The notes beneath the pieces were generated by a model, which saw nothing but the letters and a program-made list of their open reading frames with translations, did not search any database and was not told the origin of the DNA. Both the position numbers and the translations under genes were made by a program. Positions 26,434-32,799 of a DNA stretch of 32,799 nucleotides are shown here, piece after piece. Within the stretch, counting starts at the first letter, position 1; the number at the start of each line of letters is the position of its first letter. Where the stretch lies: contig JAUZRZ010000040.1 in assembly GCA_030949945.1 (NCBI GenBank), positions 1-32,799 on the forward strand. The letters run 5' to 3'. Origin of the DNA: Sulfurimonas sp. (GTDB lineage Bacteria; Campylobacterota; Campylobacteria; Campylobacterales; Sulfurimonadaceae).

Positions 26434-27228
26434 TGCAGGTAGTTACAGCAGGAGCTACTCGCATTAGGAGTTGATAAAAATGGTGAGGTAAATGAAGAAC
26501 AGCTCATCCTACTTGGTCTTGAACTTTGCAACAAAGAGGAGTTTATAGCCCTCTCACTTGGCAAAGAACTCTCAGATGCACGAGCAGAACTTTTTGTACT
26601 ACTGCGAGAGATAAAAGCAAAAACATCTCGTAAGACAATCATCGCTAACTATAAGGCACTTCAGAAGTTTAGGCAAGGAGCTCTTGAACAAACACCAAAA
26701 ACTACTCCTATTGCAAGTAATGGCGATGTCACGATTTACTGTGATGGAGGATGTACTCCAAACCCTGGAAAAGCGGGTTCAGGAGTAGCCATATACCGAG
26801 GTGAGGCACTTAGCGAACTTTGGTATGGTCTTTATGAGCCAATGGGTACGAACAACACAGCAGAACTCGGGGCTCTTTATGAGTCTTTATCTATTGCAAA
26901 AAGAGAAAAAGAAGCTGGAAATAGAGTTGTCATCAAATGTGACTCAATGTACTCTATAGACTGCATAAGCAAGTGGGCTATCTCGTGGGAGAAAAAAGGG
27001 TGGACTAAAAAAGGTGGAGCGATTAAAAATCTCGACATTATCAAAAAATCTTACTACCTTTACAATGAGATAAAAGCAGAAGTAGAACTCTCACACATCA
27101 AAGCACATGCTGGCTTTGAGGGGAATGAACTTGCAGATAGAATGACTATGTATGCCATAGAGAAAAAAGAGACAGCCTTTGTAAAGTATGATGGAGCTAT
27201 AGATATAGCAAAAATACTGAAGATGTGA
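26433..27228 (+). CDS. rnhA: Ribonuclease HI with an extra N-terminal region (one frameshift)
   Basis: The C-terminal 165 residues are RNase HI, which cleaves RNA in RNA-DNA hybrids. The four acidic residues are visible: Asp in VTIYCDGGCTPNPGKAGSG, Glu in NTAELGALYESL, Asp in VVIKCDSMYSIDCI and Asp in GNELADRM; the basic handle is present (ISWEKKGWTKKGG). The first 90 residues (QLILLGLELCNKEEFIALSL and onward) form a helical region that is not part of the standard enzyme and not an obvious RHBD domain. The ATG at 26433 overlaps the preceding stop; one surplus base near 26442 must be removed to read MQVLQQELLALGVDKNGEV. Without this repair an internal start would truncate the catalytic domain. 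Confidence 0.82.
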
Positions 27229-27277
27229 CATTACAGACTTTTCTTAAAAAGTCCCTTTTTATAGCTTCAGGGGTTGT

Positions 27278-27296
27278 AGGGACAAGCTTTGTCCCT
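27278..27296. repeat. Perfect palindrome, first of two tandem hairpins
   Basis: AGGGACAAGCTTTGTCCCT is fully self-complementary apart from the central base. It lies between the convergent RNase HI and DUF2237 genes and is followed after 3 bases by a second hairpin. Such paired palindromes resemble REP-type intergenic units. There is no T-run, so I do not call it a terminator outright. Confidence 0.5.
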
Positions 27297-27299
27297 GCG

Positions 27300-27326
27300 A
27301 CTATAAGGGGCTTTGCTCCTTATAGT
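27300..27326. repeat. Second tandem hairpin
   Basis: ACTATAAGG and CCTTATAGT form a 9-base stem around GGCTTTGCT. With the neighbouring palindrome it would form two adjacent cruciforms or RNA hairpins between convergent genes. It may help end transcription from both sides. Confidence 0.5.
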
Positions 27327-27370
27327 CCGTAGCATCAGTTAAAAGGCGAGCTGGTTAAGTCCGAAGTATT

Positions 27371-27760
27371 TTAGTCTAAATCTATCGCTAAAGATTTGAG
27401 TGTCTCTAAATCAACTAACTGTAAAATAGCCTCATGTGTAGAGTGTATAAAAATCTGTGGAGCATTTCCATCTTTTACAGACTGTGCAAAACGCACACCT
27501 GAAAGACACCAAGATTCCCCTGCTTTTACACCTTTAAAACCAAAATGTGGCATAGGTGTTGATAGGTCATTTCCTGTGCGTTTTGAGTAGTCTAAAAACT
27601 CCTGTGTTGCATAAATACAGATGGCATGCATGCCCTTATTCTCAGGAGTCACTGTACATGAACCATCTCTAAAAAAACCTGTTATAGGGTCAAGTGAACA
27701 AGGCTCGAGTGGACCACCGAGTACATTTCGTTTTTCAGATTGAAGAGTGTTTTTTGGCAT
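27371..27760 (-). CDS. DUF2237 family protein
   Basis: A 129-residue cytoplasmic protein with the full DUF2237 pattern: NVLGGPLEPCSLDPITGFFR, DGSCTVTPENKGMHAICIYA, GNDLSTPMPHFGFKGVKAGE, SWCLSGVRFAQS, and AILQLVDLETLKSLAIDL at the end. The conserved cysteines (EPCS, GSC, ICIY, WCL) and the THEA-type helix are present. Members occur in bacteria and plants; the function is not established. Single gene, with weak A/T-rich promoter sequence upstream. Uninterrupted and of normal length. Confidence 0.88.
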   Translation of the reverse strand: MPKNTLQSEKRNVLGGPLEPCSLDPITGFFRDGSCTVTPENKGMHAICIYATQEFLDYSKRTGNDLSTPMPHFGFKGVKAGESWCLSGVRFAQSVKDGNAPQIFIHSTHEAILQLVDLETLKSLAIDLD

Positions 27761-28203
27761 AATAATAGAGTCCTAATTTTTTATATGATTGTAGCTTAGT
27801 ATTTACATACTTCTTTTCATTTACAAAACTAAATACTGAATTTAATGCTCTATTAATTTTGTCTCTTTAAGAAAAAACTGTTAAAATAGTAAAATATTTT
27901 TTAGAAGGAACAGTATGAAAACTTTATTTATTTTACTGATGATAGCCCTCTCCTCATATGGAGCGAACTTTACACTACAGAGTCCAGACCTCGGAGGTCA
28001 ACTCACAACAACACAAGAGTTTAATGGTTTTGGATGCAGTGGAAAGAACATCTCCCCAGAACTTAAATGGAGTGATGCTCCAAGTGAGACAAAAAGTTTT
28101 GCTGTAACTATGTACGATAAAGATGCACCAACAGGAAGTGGATGGTGGCACTGGAGTAAGTACCTGGTCAAAAAGAATACCAACTATCAGCGAATAGAGA
28201 AAT

Positions 28204-28273
28204 GTTCTAGTGTTAGGCAGATTTTCGCAGAACTAGCTGGCTAATTCAAGGAAATCTAACGACACAATAGGAT
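28204..28273 (+). other. Conserved structured core shared by the two elements (copy A)
   Basis: The core reads GTTCTAGTGTTAGGCAGATT, then TTCGCAGAACTAGCTGGCTA, ATTCAAGGAAATCTAACGAC and ACAATAGGAT. Aligned with copy B it is about 85% identical. CTAGT/ACTAG, and GTTAG...AGATTT with AAATCTAAC, can pair internally. The enclosing stem is perfect over 13 bases. The structure could act in the DNA (transposase or hairpin recognition) or as RNA; I do not recognise it as a known family. Confidence 0.6.
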
Positions 28274-28294
28274 ATTTCTCTATTCGCCCGTAGG

Positions 28295-28393
28295 GAAACC
28301 TAAAAAGACAACTACTGACTTCGTTAAAAGTACTCGAAGCTACTAGTAGCTCCTTCGCACTTTTGCCTTGCATTAGTCATCTTTTTAGGTTTC
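28295..28393. repeat. Nested hairpin element inside copy A
   Basis: Arms GAAACCTAAAAAGA and TCTTTTTAGGTTTC form a 14-base perfect stem at the edges of a 99-base segment. Inside, AAAAGT/ACTTTT, CGAAG/CTTCG and CTAC/GTAG give a second branched hairpin. Copy B is 98 bases shorter and lacks exactly this part, so it appears to be a second small palindromic element inserted into copy A. Confidence 0.6.
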
Positions 28394-28711
28394 TGATAGT
28401 TGGTATTCTTTTTGACCAGGTACTTATCTTTAACATCCCTGCATCCACAACTACTATCGCTACAAATGCTTCTCAAACTAAGCTACTCCCAAAAGGTGCT
28501 GTTGAGGGAACAAATGACTATGGAGAAGTAGGTTTTGGTGGTGCATGTCCCCCTAAAGGTGATGGTTTTCATACTTATGTTATTACAGTTTATGCACTCG
28601 ATGTCGAAAAACTAGACATAGACGAGAGTACAAACCAAGCCGTAGTAGGATATATGATAAATGCACATACTATAGAGAAAAGTTCTATTGTTAGTTATTA
28701 TAAACGATAAA

Positions 28712-28729
28712 AGGCTACTTTTGTAGCCT
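28712..28729. terminator. Hairpin between the convergent YbhB-like and YgiT-like genes
   Basis: AGGCTAC, a TTTT loop and GTAGCCT form a perfect 7-base stem two bases after the YbhB-like stop codon. It is preceded by an A-run (GATAAAAGG), which gives U residues for transcription on the minus strand. It probably serves both convergent genes. Confidence 0.55.
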
Positions 28730-28764
28730 GAAACTAATACTTATTACTAGTTTTAGTAATTTGA

Positions 28765-28995
28765 TTATGCTGCTATTTCATACTTTCTTATCTCAATTTC
28801 TACACCACTTTCTATAATTTTTCTTGCTTTTTTTAATAATTTTTTTGTGACAGACTCATCAATATATTTTTCTCCGCAATTATCACAAATGTTGGCTGGG
28901 ACTTCTTTAAAAACAATAGTTGAACCATTTTTTTCTAAAGTTACAGTCGTTGTTCCATTCTTTGTCTCACCATGTTTACAAATCATACATTTCAT
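28765..28995 (-). CDS. YgiT-type zinc-finger antitoxin
   Basis: A 76-residue protein with two CxxC pairs that bind zinc: MKCMICKHGETKNGTTTV near the start and VPANICDNCGEKYIDES in the middle. The end (LKKARKIIESGVEIEIRKYE) is short, with no complete helix-turn-helix, as in the small YgiT-type antitoxins that pair with DUF4258 toxins. Its ATG overlaps the stop of the DUF4258 gene by 4 bases (28992-28995), toxin first. That partner is disrupted by an inserted element, so the antitoxin may now be an orphan. Confidence 0.82.
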   Translation of the reverse strand: MKCMICKHGETKNGTTTVTLEKNGSTIVFKEVPANICDNCGEKYIDESVTKKLLKKARKIIESGVEIEIRKYEIAA

Positions 28996-29146
28996 TTTTT
29001 TGTCCTTATTTTATAATCATCACTCCATTTTTCTTTATCTGGATAATATGCAGTGATAACTATTGTTTCATTATCCTCTTGATTTTTTGCAAAAACTACA
29101 TGAAGAGCTTTGTCACAAAATTTTAAAGCTAAAAAGGAAGGATATA
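28992..29146 (-). pseudogene. DUF4258 toxin, 5' part cut off by an inverted-repeat element
   Basis: The remaining C-terminal part reads YPSFLALKFCDKALHVVFAK, NQEDNETIVITAYYPDKEKW and SDDYKIRTKK. LHVV, IVITAY and PDKEKW are the DUF4258 core, the RelE-like partner of YgiT-type antitoxins. The element at 29147-29314 joins directly upstream; the open frame that crosses it (from 29192) is element sequence. Past the element the flank could be read in frame for about 25 codons (from 29393 on the minus strand), but this does not resemble the N-terminal half of the family, so the 5' part may be lost or diverged. Confidence 0.65.
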
Positions 29147-29314
29147 AGTCCTTAGTCAAAAGAAACCCCAACGCTTTCCCTACGAGCGACAAGAGAGTAG
29201 TCCTATTATATCGTTAGATTTTTTTGAATTAGCAAAGCTAGTCCTGCAAAAATCTGCTTAACACTAGAACTACTCTCTTATCCCTTAAGTTTGGGTCTCT
29301 TTTGACTAAGGACT
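29147..29314 (-). mobile_element. TA-flanked inverted-repeat element, copy B (MITE-like, 168 bases)
   Basis: The ends AGTCCTTAGTCAAAAGAAAC (left) and the complement of AGTCCTTAGTCAAAAGAGAC (right) are inverted repeats with one mismatch, flanked on both sides by TA (29145-29146, 29315-29316). They resemble the ends of copy A (AGTACCTGGTCAAAAAGAA). The interior, read on the minus strand, has a stem (29191-29201 with 29269-29279) enclosing a 67-base core highly similar to that of copy A. It lies in a DUF4258 toxin gene. No transposase is present. Confidence 0.8.
29202..29268 (-). other. Conserved structured core shared by the two elements (copy B)
   Basis: On the minus strand it reads TCTAGTGTTAAGCAGATTTT, TGCAGGACTAGCTTTGCTAA, TTCAAAAAAATCTAACGATA and TAATAGG. 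The closing stem differs from that of copy A at four neighbouring base pairs, yet pairing is kept in all of them (A-T to G-C, A-T to T-A, T-A to A-T, G-T to G-C). Confidence 0.6.
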
Positions 29315-29475
29315 TAATAGCTTTAAAAGTGCTAAAAAACTATTTTCGACAAATGTAGTTACTTGAAGTAGCATAATAAACGGAATATGAATGTTGGTCC
29401 AATTAGTCTTTACTAATAAGAAGTATTATAATATAATATAATTTAGTATAAAAATATTTGAAACAGGAGGAATAT

Positions 29476-29592
29476 TTGAGGAATATATTAAAATCAGTAG
29501 TAATATCTATATTGTTAATAGGTTGTAGCAGTCTTGTCTTAACAGCTTGTGCTGGTAAAAGTTATTCAAAAGGTTTTGATGAAGCTGACTAA
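29476..29592 (+). CDS. Small lipoprotein-like peptide, 38 residues, TTG start
   Basis: AGGAGG followed by a TTG opens MRNILKSVVISILLIGCSSL, then VLTACAGKSYSKGFDEAD. Two lipobox-like sites are present (LIGC and LTAC). Cleavage at the second would leave a 14-residue lipopeptide, and cleavage at the first a 23-residue one. The size and layout recall entericidin-type small lipoproteins, but the sequence is not clearly of that family. It lies 41 bases upstream of the M48 lipoprotein gene and may be co-transcribed with it. The excellent ribosome site and clean signal make it a real gene in my view. Confidence 0.6.
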   Translation: MRNILKSVVISILLIGCSSLVLTACAGKSYSKGFDEAD

Positions 29593-29639
29593 ACATCGCT
29601 AATTCAATAAAGTAAAGTAAAATCAAGGAAAGAATGAAA

Positions 29640-30782
29640 ATGTCAATGAAAAAAGTTTTAATGCAAAGTACAGTTTTAACTGTAAGTAGTATCGTATTAA
29701 GTGGTTGTATGGGTGGAACACCGACTGTTAAAGCACCTGTTACAGATAGAGAACAGAGTCTAAACCCAAAAGTGATGAATAAGATTGCTATTGAATATGA
29801 AGAGGGTGCTTCAAAAGGTTTTGCAAAAAGAGAAAAATCAGCTAAAACTGTATTGATTGAAAAAGCTCCTTTGAATAAATTAACAAAAGCCAAAGACTTA
29901 GAAAAGTTAATGGCACCACTACTAGCAGAAGCTTCTAAAATATTTAAATCAAGAGGATTATCTAAAGAGATTATAGCAGCATCTCCAAAGTTTTTACAGG
30001 GGAATACTAGTTCATTAAACATAACACTTTACTCACATACAGACAAAAAAGGGAATAAAAATTTCAATGCAAGTTATACACCTTTTAATGACATCTATAT
30101 ACAAAATTTAGACTTATCAACTGAAGCTGGAAAGAGCAAAGCTCAATTTGTTTTAGCACATGAACTTGGACATGCTATTGCACTGCATGTAACAGAAGAT
30201 GAAACACAAGTACAAGAGCTATTAGATGGTGGTTCAGATACCGCTAATTTAGCACTTGATATCACAGCTAATGAATTCTATGCAACTTTAAGCCCTACTG
30301 CAAAAAAGCTTTTAAGTACATCGACACCCTTACTTTCTGCTAAATTAAATATTACACAAAAAGATTATGATATTGATACTAAACTAATGGAATTAAGGCA
30401 AGATTCCTTTGCTGCTAAAATTGCAATCAAAAGTGGTGATAAAACAGCAATGCATGCTATGGGAATTGGTTTTGAAATACCACAAAAAAGTCGTATTTTA
30501 ATCAAAACATTATTAAATTCGGGATTAGATGCATCTGGAATAAGTACAATGATTAGTAACTCAACTAAAGTAGTAATGCAATCAGCCGTGCTAGTGGTTC
30601 ATTCTCAAGATCAGGAATTAGAAGCAGATAAAATTGCACAGAAAATTTTATCTAATTTAAAAACACCTATTAAAGACACTGCATGTGCTTTATTTCATAA
30701 TGAAAAACCAGCAGGATTCTTTGATGCACACCCTTCACATCAAGATAGATTAGCAAATTTAAATATAGAAAACTGTAAATAA
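29640..30782 (+). CDS. M48 family zinc metalloprotease lipoprotein
   Basis: A lipoprotein of about 380 residues with signal KKVLMQSTVLTVSSIVLSGC and a predicted location at the outer or inner membrane facing the periplasm. The zinc motif HELGH is in KAQFVLAHELGHAIALHVTE (about residue 174), and the third ligand is the Glu of SQDQELEADKIAQKIL; the HPSHQDRLANL motif near the C-terminus is typical of Oma1/BepA/LoiP-type M48 peptidases. Such enzymes degrade misfolded outer-membrane proteins. I prefer the ATG at 29640, 9 bases after AAGGAA; the ATG at 29634 is only 3 bases from it. No tetratricopeptide repeats follow. Uninterrupted; a hairpin terminator follows. Confidence 0.85.
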   Translation: MSMKKVLMQSTVLTVSSIVLSGCMGGTPTVKAPVTDREQSLNPKVMNKIAIEYEEGASKGFAKREKSAKTVLIEKAPLNKLTKAKDLEKLMAPLLAEASKIFKSRGLSKEIIAASPKFLQGNTSSLNITLYSHTDKKGNKNFNASYTPFNDIYIQNLDLSTEAGKSKAQFVLAHELGHAIALHVTEDETQVQELLDGGSDTANLALDITANEFYATLSPTAKKLLSTSTPLLSAKLNITQKDYDIDTKLMELRQDSFAAKIAIKSGDKTAMHAMGIGFEIPQKSRILIKTLLNSGLDASGISTMISNSTKVVMQSAVLVVHSQDQELEADKIAQKILSNLKTPIKDTACALFHNEKPAGFFDAHPSHQDRLANLNIENCK

Positions 30783-30846
30783 TTCATATTATTTACATAG
30801 TACAATAGTTTTAAATAATTTAAGGCTACTGTACTGAATATATTTT

Positions 30847-30879
30847 AGTATGAAGTTTAAATAATTCAAACTTCATACT
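30847..30879 (+). terminator. Terminator hairpin after the M48 gene
   Basis: AGTATGAAGTTT and AAACTTCATACT pair perfectly over 12 bases around a 9-base loop, 65 bases past the M48 stop codon. It is followed by TAAGTTTATAAAT. It separates the M48 gene from the next gene, which starts at 30911. Confidence 0.6.
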
Positions 30880-30910
30880 TAAGTTTATAAATAATTACCA
30901 AAGGTTTAGA

Positions 30911-32799
30911 ATGAAATTAATTTTTATGATACTGATGCTAGCTAATATGCTTTATTCATCAAGTAAATACAAAGACAACCTAGAATGTGCATTTGTTTAC
31001 TATAAAAAGTAGAAAAGCCAGAAAAATATAATGCATTACTTTATGGGATGAAAACAGTCAGAAGTGAAATTAACAAGAATGGAGGATTTGCTGGACATAT
31101 ATTAGATATAGTTGAATACAATGAAGAAGGTAAAACAGAAAAGACAATTGCAATTGCAAATAAAATTGCGAGTAAAAAATAATGTTATCGGTGTAATAGG
31201 TTTTTCTAACAGTAAAAGAGCACAGCAATCAATAAATATAGTCACACATAAGAATATACCAATAATTTCATCTGCTGGCAAATGATAAGCTATTTAAAAT
31301 AGATAAAAAAGGAACATTTTTCAGTACTAACTTTGGTATAAAAGGGTGAAATACGATATCTACAAGCAATTTGTGAAAAAGCAAAAAAATATAGAAATAT
31401 AGAGTTTATAACATTTAAAGATGATAGTTATGGATTAGAATATTATGATGATGTAAAAGAAATTATTCCGTCAAATTTAATATTGATAGAAGCACCCTAT
31501 GCTGATCAAATTCTCCAAAAGAGAAAACATTCAATAAATAAAGACACCTTAATTATTGTTTCCACAAATGTACAAGATAATGCTAAACTAGCTAAAATAA
31601 TTAGAGATTCTGGTATAAGTAATGATATTTTTCTAGCTAAAGGTGGTATCGTTGGAAAAGGTTTTTATGATGCAGGTGGAGTTAATTTAAAAAATATATA
31701 TGAGTTGTCAACATTACTTGCAGGAGTTAGTAACGATACATTACTAAAATTTGAAAGTGATAATAAGAAATATTTTAAGAAGAACTCTAATAAAAGTTAC
31801 CTAGAATATGCCGCATATGGATATGATTGCATATACATCTTAAAAAATGCATATGAACGCTCTAACATATATTTAGAAAACAAAGATGTGGAAAAAATAA
31901 AAGAACATATTTTAAATGGTTTAAAGACTATGACTACGCAAAACCCTTTTGACGGTATTGCTGAAAGTTACTCTTTTAATGAAAATAGACAAGGTGGTAT
32001 TTTAACACCACAATATATATTAAAATCAACAGGGAAAAAAGCTTCTTTATACAAAAAACAATATATCTTTCAAAACTCTAAACTTGTATATGTCCCAACA
32101 TTATATACGAATATAAATGTTAAGAACATCAGTATGTTGATCAAGAAGCACGTATATATACGATAGATTTTATGTTAACCTTAATTTCAGAGCAAGACCT
32201 TGCATTAAAAGACTTAGAATTTGAAAATATTCAAGTTAATACTTTATACACACCGTCAATTTATTCAAGAGAATTTTTAGTCGATAGCAATACTAACACT
32301 ACAATGAATGTAAAAACATATAATATTAAAGCAACATTTCAACACGATAATAGCATTGAAAATTTTCCATTTGATAAGCAATCTTTACCTATATACATAA
32401 AACCAAAAAATCCTATTGAACATAATTTCATTACTTATTTTGTCACTGACTTTCAAGACACCATACAAAATAGTTCCATATCTGGATGGGAAATTTACAA
32501 GGTGTATCTGCTGGTTTTTTTAAAAAGGTGTTTATGAATTTATTGACAGTGATTTTGAAAAAAATAAAAATTACTATTATCGAAGTAGTATGACAATTGA
32601 AGTAAAAAGGTTAGCAGTTAGTTCTGCAAAACCAAATCTATTTTCACCACCAATGCATAGTTATTTTAACTACTGATAGTACCTATATTTATTACCCTGA
32701 TAATGCTGCTGCTGATAAAGTTGATTGGATTCAGCTAGCAATATGCTTATTACAGTTGCCGCTTTATACTTTACCTATGCAACTTTGGTTGAAGTGAAT
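30911..32799 (+). pseudogene. Type I periplasmic-binding-protein domain fused to a Cys-loop-type ligand-gated ion channel (frameshifted, runs off the window)
   Basis: The ATG at 30911 opens a signal peptide (LIFMILMLANMLYSS). The first domain resembles Leu/Ile/Val-type binding proteins: NALLYGMKTVRSEINKNGGF, VIGVIGFSNSKRAQQSINIV, IPIISSA, ITFKDDSYGLEYYDDV, then SNDIFLAKGGIVGKGFYDAG and EYAAYGYDCIYILKNAYERS. The second domain (from about 32100) has IYTIDFMLTLISEQDLALKD, YNIKATFQHDNSIENFPFDK with FPFDKQ, the Cys-loop signature (no cysteines, as in prokaryotic forms), then ISGWEIYKV and YYYRSSMTIEVKR. The last bases read SNMLITVAALYFTYATLVEV, fitting pore helices M2-M3. About ten single-base breaks occur (for example near 31010, 31180, 31285, 31350, 32130, 32510, 32530, 32675 and 32730). 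Order of domains is clear; gene integrity is not. Confidence 0.72.

Larger units (their letters stand above)
28159..28424 (+). mobile_element. TA-flanked inverted-repeat element, copy A (MITE-like, 266 bases)
   Basis: The ends are perfect inverted repeats of 32 bases: AGTACCTGGTCAAAAAGAAT and TACCAACTATCAG on the left, their complement on the right. TA stands on both sides (28157-28158 and 28425-28426), and taking out the element with one TA repairs the host gene. TA duplication is the hallmark of Tc1/mariner and IS630-type transposition. No transposase is encoded, so it is non-autonomous. Inside lies a stem (28191-28203 with 28274-28286) enclosing a 70-base core, followed by a nested hairpin (28295-28393). 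Copy B is at 29147-29314 in the opposite orientation. Confidence 0.82.
27915..28710 (+). pseudogene. YbhB/YbcL (PEBP, Raf-kinase-inhibitor-like) protein interrupted by an inverted-repeat element
   Basis: The gene starts at 27915 with a signal peptide (LFILLMIALSSYG, cut before ANFTL) and reads through SPELKWSDAPSETKSFAVTM, YDKDAPTGSGWWHWS. Here a 266-base element is inserted at a TA. Beyond it the protein continues IFNIPASTTTIATNASQTK, GTNDYGEVGFGGACPPKGDG, HTYVITVYALD to the stop at 28710. Removing the element and one copy of the TA restores HWSIFNIPAS exactly in frame, giving 175 residues with the PEBP motifs DPDAP-like (YDKDAP), GWWHW and PP.GDG.H.Y. As it stands the protein ends inside the element. 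PEBP family members bind phospholipid-like ligands; the bacterial role is unclear. Confidence 0.88.

Noticed and set aside
28159..28424. Self-splicing intron inside the YbhB-like gene
   Set aside because: I see no group II domain V or group I core elements, and the ends are long perfect inverted repeats with flanking TA, which fits a DNA transposon.
28363..28425. Separate start for the downstream half of the YbhB-like gene
   Set aside because: The open frame extends into the inserted element, and the codons there are element sequence. The exact repair of the protein on excision shows one interrupted gene.

Overview
The window looks like a chromosomal segment from a low-GC Campylobacterota bacterium, most likely a Sulfurimonas-type relative. 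This is inferred from the AT-rich code, the rearranged type II secretion operon, the small-type SRP RNA and the overall gene content; no rRNA is present to confirm it. Many genes are broken by single-base insertions or deletions, often in A/T runs. The protein resumes in the next frame with family motifs intact and few substitution-type stops. That pattern fits uncorrected sequencing errors better than old decay, although density is uneven: high at 6-12.5 kb and 31-32.8 kb, almost none at 18-21.5 kb, 22.7-26 kb and 29.6-30.8 kb. For broken genes I give the span of the reconstructed gene.

Layout. 1-5.2 kb (minus strand): a type II secretion operon reading gspG, a minor pseudopilin, gspF, gspK, gspL, gspM, gspN, gspC. 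5.3-9.1 kb (minus): a periplasmic rhodanese, a large frameshifted surface lipoprotein, the SRP RNA (ffs) and a small Hpt phosphotransfer protein. 9.15-16.5 kb (plus): a peptidoglycan-recycling operon with a nucleoside phosphorylase-like gene, a NagZ/amidase fusion, a sodium:solute symporter, anmK, amgK, murU and an MltB-type lytic transglycosylase. 16.5-21.5 kb: two tandem GAF proteins, an ArsC-family reductase, dCMP deaminase, a SurA/PEB4-like chaperone, periplasmic thiol peroxidase and gltX.

21.5-24.1 kb is accessory: a metallophosphatase remnant, about 0.9 kb of non-coding DNA, then a toxin-antitoxin island (brnTA, a vapBC-like pair and a BrnT relic) in which the modules are separated by three copies of one repeat. 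24.1-27.8 kb: an ABC exporter, a PNPOx-like protein, an RNase HI with an extra N-terminal region, tandem hairpins and a DUF2237 protein. 27.9-29.5 kb: a YbhB/PEBP gene and a DUF4258/YgiT toxin-antitoxin pair, each hit by a copy of the same TA-flanked inverted-repeat element. The two copies share a conserved core closed by a stem with compensatory base changes. 29.5-32.8 kb: a 38-residue lipoprotein, an M48 metalloprotease lipoprotein and, running off the end, a periplasmic-binding-protein domain fused to a Cys-loop-type ligand-gated ion channel.

How the genes work together. The recycling operon could cut sugar and peptide off anhydro-muropeptides in the periplasm (NagZ-amidase), import the sugar (symporter), phosphorylate it (AnmK, AmgK) and return it to UDP-MurNAc (MurU), with MltB generating the starting material. 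The phosphatase linking AnmK to AmgK is not in the window. The strongest candidates for something new are the element family with the covarying core, the signal-peptide NagZ-amidase plus symporter route, and the binding-protein/ion-channel fusion.
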